In this document: piece by piece, positions 1 to 7,754 of the stretch
Numbering within the stretch: position 1 is the first letter of the stretch
How the letters are laid out: every line of letters begins with the position of its first letter
Source of the DNA: an uncultured Collinsella sp.
GTDB taxonomy: Bacteria; Actinomycetota; Coriobacteriia; Coriobacteriales; Coriobacteriaceae
DNA length: 39,001 nucleotides
Reading direction: 5' to 3'
Assembly (NCBI GenBank): GCA_902493535.1
Contig: CABUQG010000016.1
Span: forward strand, 1-39,001
The notes under the pieces: generated by a model
The model's input: the letters and a program-made list of their open reading frames with translations, nothing else
Told to the model about the DNA's origin: nothing
Databases searched by the model: none
Position numbers and translations under genes: made by a program

Positions 1-162
1 CCCTCCCGTCTCCTGCGCCCCTCCCGGAACTGTCCACATCAGTGTAGCCAATCCAAGATGCACCGCCGTGAGCGGGGAGCGCGCCAGGCGCAGGGCCTCG
101 GAGAGCAGGGCCCGCGGGAGAGTCATGCGCGGCGTCGGGTCGGAGAGTCGTGTCATGGCCAT
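1..162 (-). CDS. ABC exporter permease, second subunit (partial, N-terminus only)
   Basis: Open frame entering from the left edge; only the first 54 codons are inside the window. The start ATG (162-160) overlaps the TGA of the upstream permease as TGATG, with a GGAGAGG Shine-Dalgarno just before it, so the two are probably translationally coupled. A second in-frame ATG follows two codons later. The visible protein begins MAMTRLSDPTP, followed by a region resembling the N-terminus of lantibiotic-immunity permeases (LLSEALRLARSPLTAVHLG). From position after a MutF-like ATPase and a MutE-like permease, I infer the MutG/EpiG-type partner. The function cannot be confirmed from this fragment. Confidence 0.6.
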   Translation of the reverse strand, partial: MAMTRLSDPTPRMTLPRALLSEALRLARSPLTAVHLGLATLMWTVPGGAQETGG

Positions 163-928
163 CACCTCTCCTCGGAGCGCGCGAACCAGGCCGCACCCGC
201 CGCCGTGAGCGCGGCGAACGCGAGCGCGCAGACCGCAAGGCCCGCCAGTGTGAGCATGCCGTCCGCCGTGAGCGCCCCGCCGAGCGCCATGTCCGCCGCG
301 AGTGGCTCGCCGCTCGGCAGCACGGGGATGAAGCTCGTGGGGATGACCATGCTCGCCGACGGCGGAAAGAGCTGCGGCAGCGGCACCAGCGACCAGGCGA
401 ACCCACCCACGAGCTGCGCGGCGAGCGGGCAGAAGATGCCCGCGAGCATGCCGAGCCGCGCCGTGAGGAAGAGCCCTGCGGGGATCATCCACGCCGCGGT
501 CACCGTGTTGGCGAGCGCGCAGAGGAGCATCGTGAGCGTGCCCGCGGCCGTGAGGCCCTGCGAGGAGAACGCCGAGCCCGCGAGGTAGATTCCGAAGACC
601 ACGAGGTTCGAGAGCGTGCAGAGCGCGAGGCACCAGAGCGCCTTGGCCCACCAGGCGCGCCCGAGCGGGAAGCCCAGGCCTAGAAGCCCCCGCATCCGCG
701 TGCGCGCGTCCGCCCGCGCGACGCAAGCCACCACGAGCGAGAGAGACACGGGCAGGAAGAGCGCATACCAGTAGTTCCACGCGCTGAAGATCTGCACGCC
801 CCGGTAGGGCATCGCGCCGAGCAGCGGCATCGGCAGCGCCATGAGCACGGCCAGGCGAACCGGTGCCGCGTGGCGCGACTTCAGGGCCTCAGCGCGCAGG
901 GCCGCGAGCAGGCCGCCTTTCTCGCCCG

Positions 929-932
<4 letters not shown>
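162..932 (-). CDS. Lantibiotic-immunity-like ABC transporter permease (MutE/EpiE type)
   Basis: 256-residue integral membrane protein with about six hydrophobic segments and a basic N-terminal region (LRAEALKSRHAAPVRLAVL), the usual layout of ABC-2 type permeases of the MutE/EpiE/NukE group. These export lantibiotics or related peptides from the membrane to protect the cell. Its ATG overlaps the TGA of the ATPase gene by 4 bases (929-932), and its own stop overlaps the next permease, so the three genes form a tightly coupled operon. No lanthipeptide biosynthesis gene is visible nearby, so the exporter may defend against peptides made by others or handle another substrate. Confidence 0.75.
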
Positions 933-1657
<725 letters not shown>

Positions 1658-1820
1658 GGGTTTATCCTTTCTCTTCCGGGCGCGCGGGCCGAGCCACCGT
1701 GCCCGCGCGCCTTACCTTTCGGGTTCACCATCCATGATGGGGCGCGTTTCTAACGAAGCCGTAACGGCCGTTGGGCTCTTTTGGCGCCAGCCCTTCATGA
1801 CCTGTACGCCACTCATGGTA

Positions 1821-1837
1821 TGTTTATCGCGATAACA
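1821..1837. promoter_or_regulatory. Palindromic probable TetR operator
   Basis: TGTTTATCGCGATAACA is a near-perfect dyad whose core TTATCGCGATAA (1824-1835) is fully palindromic. It lies between the leftward ABC operon and the rightward tetR remnant, the usual place for a TetR operator. Assignment is by position and symmetry only. Confidence 0.5.
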
Positions 1838-1852
1838 AGGGCGGAGGTGCCC

Positions 1853-1954
1853 GTGGCACGCAATAAGTACCCGGAGGAGACGGTCGAGAAGATTCTCGAC
1901 GTTGCCGAGCGGCTCCTCGTGGAGCGCGGCTACGAGCACACCACGATGATCTGA
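1853..1954 (+). pseudogene. TetR-family regulator, N-terminal remnant
   Basis: A GTG start with a GGAGG Shine-Dalgarno five bases upstream opens a 33-codon frame reading MARNKYPEETVEKILDVAER and then LLVERGYEHTTMI before TGA. This matches the first two helices of a TetR DNA-binding domain (family pattern: 'xxILDxAxxLFxxxGYxxTTM'). The recognition helix and the whole ligand-binding domain are gone; sequence of another origin starts right at the break. Being divergent from the ABC exporter, it was probably that operon's repressor, so the exporter may now be constitutive or under other control. Confidence 0.75.
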
Positions 1955-2129
1955 AGAGCAATACGCTAAACCGAAAAAGATAATCGAAGCCGCGCCTGTG
2001 GACTTATCGAGGGTCGAGATTCCCGCCCCATCCATCGGCACCCAGCAGAAGGTCGTCGACATCTTCGACCGCTTCGACACCCTAACGAAATCGCTCACCG
2101 ACGGTAGGATAAACCCCATGAATATATGA
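1950..2129 (+). pseudogene. Type I restriction-modification specificity subunit (HsdS), C-terminal remnant
   Basis: Open frame directly abutting the tetR break, without its own start. It contains SRVEIPAPSIGTQQKVVDIF followed by DRFDTLTKSLTDG, then stops. The pattern 'IPxPxxxxQQxIVxILDRFDxL' is typical of the end of a target-recognition domain and the start of the spacer helix in HsdS proteins. About 58 codons remain; the rest of the subunit and HsdM/HsdR are absent. The join to the tetR remnant suggests an illegitimate recombination or deletion. Family assignment is from motif memory, not a search. Confidence 0.55.
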
Positions 2130-2385
2130 ATTGACCTGCTGACTCCAATGAAGATTGGAGGGTAACTGCCAGGGGTGACGGCCCAGCGAGTGTTATTTTG
2201 CGAGCCAGGCGCATCGAAAGCGACCTTTCGTGGTATAAACTACTTGCCGGAAGCCGCGGCTTTCAGAGTACGGCTTACGTGTACGTTTAACCTCCGTGGG
2301 CGACGGGGTGCCGCAAGGCGTAGAATATCGCCCACCCGTAGGGGCCTGCAGCGATGCGGGCCCCGCTTCGTATGAAGGGGGCGTA
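2130..2385 (+). ncRNA. Hairpin-rich leader upstream of TenpN-like toxin; possible antitoxin RNA or IS200/IS605-type end relic
   Basis: Seen directly: five hairpins in 220 bases. CTCCAAT/ATTGGAG (2143-2160); CGAAAG/CTTTCG with a CGAC loop (2215-2230); GAAGCC/GGCTTTC (about 2250-2264); GTGGGCGA/TCGCCCAC enclosing GCC-GCAA-GGC with a GNRA loop (about 2297-2336); and GGGGCC/GGCCCC (2341-2364). An extended -10 (TGGTATAAA, 2231-2239) could start an RNA near 2246. In type III toxin-antitoxin systems a structured antitoxin RNA followed by a terminator precedes the toxin, which fits this order, but I do not see the usual tandem repeats. An open frame ending at GTTTAAC (2280-2286) would also fit the end of an IS605-like element. 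Confidence 0.35.
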
Positions 2386-2389
2386 ACCG

Positions 2390-2838
2390 ATGAAGATCGT
2401 ATCCATCTCCCAGGACTTCTTCGACCTCGTCGATGGCGACCGTGAGCTCATGCTAAGCGCGACAGCCCCTGTATCGTGGTGGTGAGGCTGCGTTTCCGCG
2501 GAAAGCGCAGGGACTTCGCCGTGCCGCTGCGTTCCAACATCGCCCCCAACGTGCCCAAAGACCAATACTTTGCACTGCCACCCCGCCCCATGACGCGCCC
2601 CGGCTGCCGCCACGGCATCTACTACATCAAGATGTTCCCCATAACCAAGGCCTACCAGCGCCGCTTCAGGACCGAGGGCTCGGCCTACTACGAGACGCTC
2701 CAGCGCATCATCGACGGCAACACCAAGCGCATTGTCTCCGAGTGCCAGGCATACCTCGACCGCTACGAGCGCGAGGGAAGGCCTCGCTTTGCCGTCGACA
2801 TCGACCGCATCGTGGGACTGCTGGAGGGCGAGAAGTAG
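2390..2838 (+). pseudogene. TenpN-like type III toxin (endoribonuclease), one-base frameshift
   Basis: A GGGGG Shine-Dalgarno precedes an ATG at 2390 opening MKIVSISQDFFDLVDGDREL (then ML). The frame then runs to TGA at 2483. The matching continuation lies in another frame: KRDSPCIVVVRLRFRGKRRD, then FAVPLRSNI, LPPRPMTRPGCRHGIYYIKM, FPITKAYQRRF, and ends DIDRIVGLLEGEK at 2838. One extra A near 2455 (CTAAG to CTAAAG) would restore one protein of 149 residues. The 'PLRSNI... HGIxYIKMFP... DID' pattern and the 'IISISxDFF' start resemble the TenpN/ToxN-AbiQ toxin superfamily, whose members cut RNA and are held inactive by an RNA antitoxin. No slippery heptamer is seen, so loss of function or an assembly error is more likely than programmed frameshifting. 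Confidence 0.55.
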
Positions 2839-2862
2839 GGCATCTCGGCTCAGTCTCGAGCC

Positions 2863-2886
2863 ATGCGGAGTCGCTCCGCATTTTTG
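2863..2886 (+). terminator. Rho-independent terminator after the TenpN-like gene
   Basis: Perfect 8-bp stem ATGCGGAG/CTCCGCAT with a TCG loop followed by a T-run, 25 bases after the toxin stop. I see no gene between it and the YjdF gene end at 3047. Confidence 0.85.
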
Positions 2887-3046
2887 AACGCCGCGTGTGC
2901 GTCCCAAATACTTGAGAAACAAGCTGTGAAGTGCGGTGGCGCGCCCGTGCCCGTGCATAGCCGTCACCATCAGCGTCTACGCGGCGTCGGCTTCAAGTGG
3001 AACTGGCGCCGCTGCTGTATATGGTTTGCCTTGCTGCAAATAGCGA

Positions 3047-3466
3047 TCAATGCCCGCGATGTTTCTGCTTGCGCTTCAGTTTTCTCTGTTCGTAGCGCGC
3101 ATCAGCCTTTTCCACACGGCGTCGGCTTCTTGCTTGAGCCGACTCCCGCTTCATCGCTTCCCGCTGTGCCGCGAGCGCCTGTTGTGCCTTGGTGCTCACC
3201 GCGGGCCGTTTAAGGGCTTTCGCTGCCTCGAGAGCGCGCCGCTTGGGGTTCTTCGCGGGCTTGCTTGTTTCAGTGGCCTTGTCGCCGAAGAACGAGAGCT
3301 TCTCCCATTCGCTTGTAACGAATCGCAGAATCTCCTCATCGGACGGCTCCGCGCCGAAGACGATGCGGGCGACGCCATACCTTCCGCCCTCGACGTGCTC
3401 CGCCAGCCCGACCCAGAATTGACCGTCGTGATATACGGTCAGGGTGGACGACACGCTGATCTGCAT
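3047..3466 (-). CDS. yjdF: YjdF-family (DUF2992) protein
   Basis: 139 residues. The N-terminal half carries the family core LTVYHDGQFWVGLAEHVEGG, then YGVARIVFGAEPSDEEILRF; the C-terminal half is very basic and helical (KRRALEAAKALKRP ... RRRVEKADARYEQRKLKRKQ), typical of YjdF/DUF2992. The biochemical role is unknown; members are often controlled by the yjdF riboswitch that binds azaaromatic compounds. The start at 3466 is chosen for its strong AAAGGAGG Shine-Dalgarno; the frame stays open further upstream, but that part overlaps the structured leader. It appears monocistronic, surrounded by relics of other genes. Confidence 0.85.
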   Translation of the reverse strand: MQISVSSTLTVYHDGQFWVGLAEHVEGGRYGVARIVFGAEPSDEEILRFVTSEWEKLSFFGDKATETSKPAKNPKRRALEAAKALKRPAVSTKAQQALAAQREAMKRESAQARSRRRVEKADARYEQRKLKRKQKHRGH

Positions 3467-3479
3467 GGTTGGTTCCTCC

Positions 3480-3592
3480 TTTATGTAGATGACCATGCAG
3501 AGAAGGGACAACCAAGGAGGCAGGTTACTGATGCGGACTAGCGCACGCCCACGACTACCCGACGGGGACTGTGTTTTCATCTCTGGCGGTTG
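3480..3592 (-). promoter_or_regulatory. Candidate yjdF riboswitch in the 5' leader
   Basis: Just upstream of the yjdF Shine-Dalgarno lies a GC-rich leader with blocks GATGAAAACACAGTC, CGGGTAGTCGTGGG, a TGCG/CGCA hairpin around CTAGTC, and GTAACCTGCC. These resemble the conserved blocks I remember for the yjdF RNA motif, and the downstream gene is the motif's namesake. CAACC (from 3592) could pair with GGTTG (3513-3509) to close the fold. An extended -10 (TGCTACAAT, -10 hexamer 3599-3594) sits so close that the outer stem would begin at or before the predicted start, so either the promoter or the stem assignment needs correcting. Confidence 0.55.
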
Positions 3593-3670
3593 GATTGTAG
3601 CACGTGCGAATGCGCCCGGCATCGCTGCCGGCATGCTGTGATTGGGGTCGGAATTTCGAATTCTCGATAA

Positions 3671-3874
3671 TATGCCTACGTGCATCGCCCCTCAGTTTCG
3701 GAACTTAAAAACATCTCGAGTTTCGAAACCGAGAGGGAGCTCGCGCCGCTGCTGTCCGTCAGGGATGCGTTCCCGAAGGTTCTCATCGCCCACACGAGGC
3801 ATGAACCCTATACCCGGGATGGTGTTCTCGTGCTGGACCTCGCGAGGTGGCTGCTCGGCAAGCAGGAGTTCTGA
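3671..3874 (+). pseudogene. DUF4143-type AAA ATPase, C-terminal remnant
   Basis: A frame without Shine-Dalgarno or proper start encodes ELAPLLSVRDAFPKVLIAHT, then RHEPYTRDGVLVLDLARWLLG. This matches the closing segment of DUF4143 ATP-binding proteins ('ELxPLxxIxDxxPKxVLxxD...DGIxxxxLxxFLLG'). The AAA domain and most of DUF4143 are missing and there is an in-frame stop just upstream (3668-3670). It is flanked by other relics, so it is likely dead DNA. Confidence 0.6.
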
Positions 3875-3969
3875 GCGTCATACGGGGATATCGCGGGATT
3901 CTGCCGGATAAGAAAAAGCCGAGGGAAACGTCCCGGCACCTGGAAGCCCACCTGGCGGAAAATCAAATA

Positions 3970-4004
3970 GCCTCCGAACCTTATGGTTCGGAGGCCTTCT
4001 TTTT
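3970..4004. terminator. Strong, probably bidirectional terminator
   Basis: Perfect 11-bp stem GCCTCCGAACC/GGTTCGGAGGC with a TTAT loop, followed on the + strand by CTTCTTTTT. The other side is A/T-rich, so it can also terminate the leftward merR gene that ends at 4059. From 3875 to 4058 I see nothing else. Confidence 0.85.
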
Positions 4005-4058
4005 GCACTCCTACCCGAATAGGACTCCTTGCCAAAGCCCTTTGAGCATCGGGCGGCA

Positions 4059-4499
4059 TTATCGAGCATGGGCGTTATCGTAGGTATCTTTGATTTCTTC
4101 CGGCAAATTGTCGGGAATCAGCGCCTTCACTCTATCCTCGTTGCCATCTTTGATCGCCTGCTCGTAGTACCAGCATTTGAACTTCAACATGTCCAGCGCG
4201 CGGTTCATCTTCGCAATCTCCGACTCCATGTGGGCCTTTCGCTCCTCGAACATGGCCTTGCGCTCGGGATATGTCGATGGGCCCTCCGCACACCATTCCA
4301 TGAACAGACGGATGTCCTTGATCTCCATCCCAGCCTTCTTCAGGCATTCGATGACCCGAAGCGCCTCGAGTTCCGTATCGCCGAATCGGCGAATGCCGGA
4401 CGTCCGCTCCAGCCCCGGGAACAATCCCTGCTTATCGTAATAACGCAGCGTGGAAATGGGCAGACCGAACATCTCCGCTACCTGTCCGATTGTGTACAT
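4059..4499 (-). CDS. MerR-family transcriptional regulator (AdhR-like)
   Basis: 146 residues: N-terminal winged HTH (YTIGQVAEMFGLPISTLRYY, then DKQGLFPG), the second MerR helix pair (RRFGDTELEALRVIECLKKA), and a long dimerisation coiled coil (ERKAMFEERKAHMESEIAKM). A Cys in FKCWYYEQAI sits where AdhR-like regulators can carry a redox or electrophile sensing residue; its role here is inferred. It is divergent from the decarboxylase-cupin operon, and a MerR-type operator-promoter lies between them, so it most likely activates that operon. Confidence 0.9.
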   Translation of the reverse strand: MYTIGQVAEMFGLPISTLRYYDKQGLFPGLERTSGIRRFGDTELEALRVIECLKKAGMEIKDIRLFMEWCAEGPSTYPERKAMFEERKAHMESEIAKMNRALDMLKFKCWYYEQAIKDGNEDRVKALIPDNLPEEIKDTYDNAHAR

Positions 4500-4530
4500 G
4501 GCCCTTCCGGATAAATCTCGAATTCATTCC

Positions 4531-4561
4531 TTGACCTAAAGTCAGGTTTAGGTATTACCTT
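4531..4561 (+). promoter_or_regulatory. MerR-type operator-promoter
   Basis: TTGACC (4531-4536) is followed, 19 bases later, by TACCTT (4556-4561). Between and overlapping the -35 lies the perfect dyad ACCTAAAGTCAGGTTTAGGT (4534-4553). A 19-base spacer occupied by an inverted repeat is the hallmark of promoters twisted open by MerR proteins; a 16-base alternative -10 (TATTAC) also exists. It would drive the downstream decarboxylase-cupin/hydrolase genes. Confidence 0.75.
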
Positions 4562-4719
4562 CATTCTCGTCAATATTAATTGGGAGCGCAAGGGGTGTTC
4601 AGTAATCGCCGGTCACCCCGCCCTTGAGCAGGCGCGACGAATGGACATGGGAGTCTAGACGCGGCTTAGCTGCGCGGAAGCAGTTTTGTACTCAAAACCA
4701 TCGACAGGAGGAATCAAAC

Positions 4720-5484
4720 ATGACGATTAAACAGACGGCGGGCAGAGATGCCCTGGGGGATTTTGCCCCTAAATTCGCACAGCTCAATGACGATGTGCTG
4801 TTCGGCGAGGTGTGGAGCCGAGAAGACAGGCTTTCCCTTCGAGACCGCAGCGTGGTGACGGTGGTTGCCTTGATGGCACAGGGGCTGACGGATTCTTCGT
4901 TCCAATACCATCTGATGTCCGCAAAGAACAATGGCGTGACCAGGGCGGAGATAGCGGAAATCCTTACGCATGTGGCGTTTTATGCGGGATGGCCCAAGGC
5001 GTGGGCGGCCTTTCGCATGGCGAAGGAGGTCTGGGCAGATGATGATGCCGCTGATGCAAGAGCTGAGCATCAAAACGAGATGGCCTTTCCTATCGGTGTC
5101 CCCAACGACGCGTTTGCGAAGTACTTTATCGGGCAAAGCTACCTCGCGTCCCTTTCCACCGAGCAGGTCGGCATTTACAACGTTACGTTCGAGCCCGGCT
5201 GCCGCAACAACTGGCATGTCCATCACGCCAAAAGCGGTGGCGGACAGATCCTCGTCTGCGTGGCCGGTCGAGGGCTTTACCAGGAATGGGGTAAACCGGC
5301 ACAGGAACTGCGCCCTGGCGACGTGGTCAACATCGCTCCGGGTGTGAAACATTGGCACGGTGCGGCGCCCGACAGCTGGTTCTCCCATCTCGCGGTGGAG
5401 GTTCCGGGCGAGGAGGCCTCCAACGAGTGGTTGGAGCCCGTGGACGACGAGCAATACCTTAAAGCGACTGACAAGGAGGCTTAA
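4720..5484 (+). CDS. Carboxymuconolactone decarboxylase-like/cupin fusion protein
   Basis: 254 residues with two domains. Residues about 15-105 match the carboxymuconolactone decarboxylase (CMD) fold (VWSREDRLSLRDRSVVTVVA ... SAKNNGVTRAEIAEILTHVA); the AhpD-type CXXC pair is absent, so peroxidase activity of that kind is unlikely. Residues about 140-235 form a cupin with metal-binding histidines (NNWHVHHAK ... GDVVNIAPGVKHWHGAAP). The start is set by AGGAGG six to eight bases before ATG 4720. The next gene begins two bases after its stop with its Shine-Dalgarno inside this reading frame, implying coupling. Substrate is unknown; such fusions are often detoxification or ring-compound enzymes. 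Confidence 0.85.
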   Translation: MTIKQTAGRDALGDFAPKFAQLNDDVLFGEVWSREDRLSLRDRSVVTVVALMAQGLTDSSFQYHLMSAKNNGVTRAEIAEILTHVAFYAGWPKAWAAFRMAKEVWADDDAADARAEHQNEMAFPIGVPNDAFAKYFIGQSYLASLSTEQVGIYNVTFEPGCRNNWHVHHAKSGGGQILVCVAGRGLYQEWGKPAQELRPGDVVNIAPGVKHWHGAAPDSWFSHLAVEVPGEEASNEWLEPVDDEQYLKATDKEA

Positions 5485-5486
5485 AC

Positions 5487-6458
5487 ATGGAACAGTTGAA
5501 TCTGACGCAGGAATGGGACAAGGTATTCCCCAAAAGCGATAAGGTTGAGCACAGCAAGGCGACCTTCCACAACCGATACGGCATCACGCTGGCGGCCGAC
5601 GTCTACGTGCCAAAGAACGCGGAGGGCAAGCTGCCTGCCATCGCCGTCAGCGGTCCGTTTGGCGCGGTGAAGGAGCAAACGTCCGGCCTTTATGCGCAGA
5701 AAATGGCGGAGCTGGGCTTTTTCGCGATTGCCTTCGACCCGTCCTATACCGGCGAGAGCGGCGGTGTGCCCCGCTATGTAGCATCGCCGGACATCAACAC
5801 CGAGGATTTCTGCGCAGCGGTGGATTTCCTCTCCGTGCAGAATAACGTTGACACGGAGCGCATCGGCATCATCGGCATCTGCGGTTGGGGCGGCATGGCA
5901 GTCAATGCGGCGGCCATCGACACCCGCATCAAAGCTACCGCGGCTATGACGATGTACGACATGACCCGCGTGACCGCCAATGGCTATTTTGACGCCGAGG
6001 ATTCTGAGCAGGCACGCTTCGAAAAGCGGAAAGCGCTGAATGTACAGCGCACCGAGGATTATAAAAACGGCAGTTACGCGCTGGCGGGCGGCGTGGTCGA
6101 TCCGCTGCCGGAGGACGCGCCGCAGTTTGTGGCGGACTATTACGCCTACTACAAGACTCCGCGAGGCTACCATCCCCGCAGCCTTGGCTCCAATGGCGGC
6201 TGGAATGTGACGTCCTCGCTGTCGTTTTTGAATATGCCGATTTTGCAATATAGCAGCGAAATCCGCTCTGCCGTGTTGCTGGTGCATGGCGAGAAGACGC
6301 ACTCCCGCTATTTCAGCGAAACCGCGTACAGCAAACTGACCGGGGACAACAAGGAGCTGCTTATTATCCCTGGTGCCAGCCACACCGACCTTTACGATCA
6401 GATGGACGTCATTCCGTTTGGAAAGCTGAAAGCGTTCTTTGAGGAGTATTTGAAATAA
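5487..6458 (+). CDS. Alpha/beta hydrolase with cysteine nucleophile (YcjY/dienelactone-hydrolase-like)
   Basis: 323 residues. The nucleophile elbow reads IGIICGWGG-like (GIIGICGWGGMA, Cys132) rather than GXSXG; a G-x-C-x-x-G-G elbow is typical of the YcjY-related hydrolases and of dienelactone hydrolases that use Cys. A histidine in GASHTDLYD (about residue 296) completes the likely triad. An oxyanion region SGPFGAVKEQ occurs early. Starting two bases after the CMD-cupin gene with AGGAGG inside the latter's end, it is in the same MerR-controlled operon. Likely hydrolyses an ester or lactone linked to the CMD-cupin enzyme; the true substrate is not evident. Confidence 0.85.
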   Translation: MEQLNLTQEWDKVFPKSDKVEHSKATFHNRYGITLAADVYVPKNAEGKLPAIAVSGPFGAVKEQTSGLYAQKMAELGFFAIAFDPSYTGESGGVPRYVASPDINTEDFCAAVDFLSVQNNVDTERIGIIGICGWGGMAVNAAAIDTRIKATAAMTMYDMTRVTANGYFDAEDSEQARFEKRKALNVQRTEDYKNGSYALAGGVVDPLPEDAPQFVADYYAYYKTPRGYHPRSLGSNGGWNVTSSLSFLNMPILQYSSEIRSAVLLVHGEKTHSRYFSETAYSKLTGDNKELLIIPGASHTDLYDQMDVIPFGKLKAFFEEYLK

Positions 6459-6568
6459 GGCGTGCCTTGATTCAATGCCAAGTCTCCAGCAACGATTCTT
6501 CTAAAGAGTGGGAGTAGCTGAAACGAGGCGATTGAATAACTCCATACGTTTTGGTTAAAACAAAAAAT

Positions 6569-6588
6569 ATGCCGCGCGCCTGCGGCAT
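6569..6588. terminator. Hairpin with T-tract in minus orientation, ahead of the flavoprotein gene
   Basis: ATGCCGC/GCGGCAT stem with a 6-base loop. The A-run sits on its left (6556-6567), so read leftwards it looks like a terminator, although no leftward gene ends here. On the + strand it lies in the leader just before the AGGAGG of the next gene and could affect its expression. Confidence 0.4.
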
Positions 6589-6605
6589 GAAGGAGGGAGA
6601 TTACT

Positions 6606-7136
6606 ATGAATATCGTTGTATTGAGTGGTAGCCCGCGCAAGGGCGCCAATACCGACACCATGGTCGAGACGTTTGCCGAGACCGCGCGTGAGGGCGGCCA
6701 TGCGGTTGAGGTCGTCCGCGTTGCCAGCAAAAAGATCGCTGGTTGTCTGGGATGCCAGTACTGCTTTACCCATGAGGGCACTTGCGTGCAGAAGGATGAC
6801 ATGGCCAACGTGATCGAGTCGCTGAAAGGCGCCGATATGGTTGTCTTCGCTTCGCCTATCTACTGGTTTGATATCACTGCGCAGGAGAAGGCCGCCATCG
6901 ACCGCCTGTACGCCTTCGGTGCTACAGGCTTCCCGTTCACCAAGACGGCCCTTTTGCTCGATAGCCACAGCGAGGGCGTCTATGATGCGGCGATTGCTAT
7001 GTATAGGGCCACATGCGCGTACTGCAAGTGGGAGGACCAGGGCATTGTCACCATTAGCGGCATGACCGAGCGCGACAGCATGGCCTCCTCGCCCAAGTTG
7101 GAAGAGGTGCGAGAGCTCGCTCGCAAGCTCGCCTAA
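6606..7136 (+). CDS. Flavodoxin-fold NAD(P)H-dependent oxidoreductase
   Basis: 176 residues of the NADPH-dependent FMN reductase/iron-sulfur flavoprotein type: N-terminal FMN phosphate loop NIVVLSGSPRKGANTDTM, ADMVVFASPIYWFDITAQEK for the isoalloxazine side, and the cysteine-rich CLGCQYC...GTC segment (about residues 47-60) found in many such anaerobe flavoproteins. GGAGGGAG precedes the ATG. It lies 147 bases after the hydrolase and probably belongs to the same detoxification/redox module, supplying electrons from a nicotinamide cofactor to a small acceptor such as a quinone or nitro compound. Confidence 0.88.
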   Translation: MNIVVLSGSPRKGANTDTMVETFAETAREGGHAVEVVRVASKKIAGCLGCQYCFTHEGTCVQKDDMANVIESLKGADMVVFASPIYWFDITAQEKAAIDRLYAFGATGFPFTKTALLLDSHSEGVYDAAIAMYRATCAYCKWEDQGIVTISGMTERDSMASSPKLEEVRELARKLA

Positions 7137-7146
7137 GGACAAGAAG

Positions 7147-7218
7147 AACGCATGGCAATCGGTGTTGGTGGAAAATGCTTGCTATTCTTACCAAGAGGAA
7201 TGCTGATTGCCATGCGTT
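7147..7218. repeat. 72-bp element with 14-bp perfect inverted repeats
   Basis: AACGCATGGCAATC (7147-7160) and GATTGCCATGCGTT (7205-7218) are perfect inverted copies; the interior carries a second TTGGT/ACCAA pair. It sits between the flavoprotein gene stop and an ATPase relic that runs towards it. It could be a small non-autonomous mobile element or a bidirectional terminator without T-tract. Confidence 0.6.
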
Positions 7219-7245
7219 GATGCTTCCGCGGACAATTCCGGCGTG

Positions 7246-7754
7246 CTAAAACGCCTTCTCGTTCAAGAATTCCCTGAACGCGGGAATGTCAAAGCCAACG
7301 AGACCACGCCCGCGCTCTCCAATGACGCCGTCCTCCAGGAGGCGGCGTTTGTATTGGCTTGCGTAGTTGCTGGCGACGCCCATGCGTTTGGCTATCTCCG
7401 AGACCCTGCTGGGGCCAGAATCGGGCAGCATCGCGAGCAAAAACTCAATGTCTTTATCGGAAAGCTTCCGATAGGTCGTTTCGAGAGAAGCCCGACGTCA
7501 TGCTTCTCGAGTTGTCTGAAGACGCCATTCATGCCCGTGCGCCAGTTACCCTGAGTCTCCTGAGCATATGTCCAATCGATGCCGACTGGCTCAATCTGAA
7601 CGCCGCTTATGCACGCGCGAGACTATGAGAGGCGGCTATCTGCCGCTTCTTTGGTTCGCTCGATAATATCTTCGAGCATGCCTGGCATGGCGGAGACATT
7701 TGCTGCGATCCATGGTGGCCCCTTTGCAGGTTTTGCTAGTTTTTGCAACTTTTG
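7246..7754 (-). pseudogene. AAA family ATPase with C-terminal winged helix, decayed remnant
   Basis: Three pieces in different frames of one protein, read leftwards. The first is PPWIAANVSAMPGMLEDIIE plus RTKEAADSRLS (about 7715-7656), an ATPase region after Walker A. The second is GVQIEPVGIDWTYAQETQGN, then WRTGMNGVFRQLEKHDVGLL. The third is TYRKLSDKDIEFLLAMLPDS, then RVSEIAKRMGVASNYASQYK and RRLLEDGVIGERGRGLVGF (7500-7246), the C-terminal winged helix of actinobacterial ATP-binding proteins. The Walker A part is missing, and the Walker B to sensor region between pieces two and three is deleted. Frameshifts and stops separate the pieces, so the gene is dead. Confidence 0.7.

Noticed and set aside
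2447..2465. Programmed -1 frameshifting at the TenpN-like gene
   Set aside because: The junction CTAAGCGC has no X-XXY-YYZ slippery heptamer and no suitable downstream stimulator; a simple deletion or sequencing error is more likely.
2287..2970. Leftward open frame covering the TenpN-like gene
   Set aside because: It runs through a strong rightward terminator and opposite a recognisable protein; no Shine-Dalgarno.
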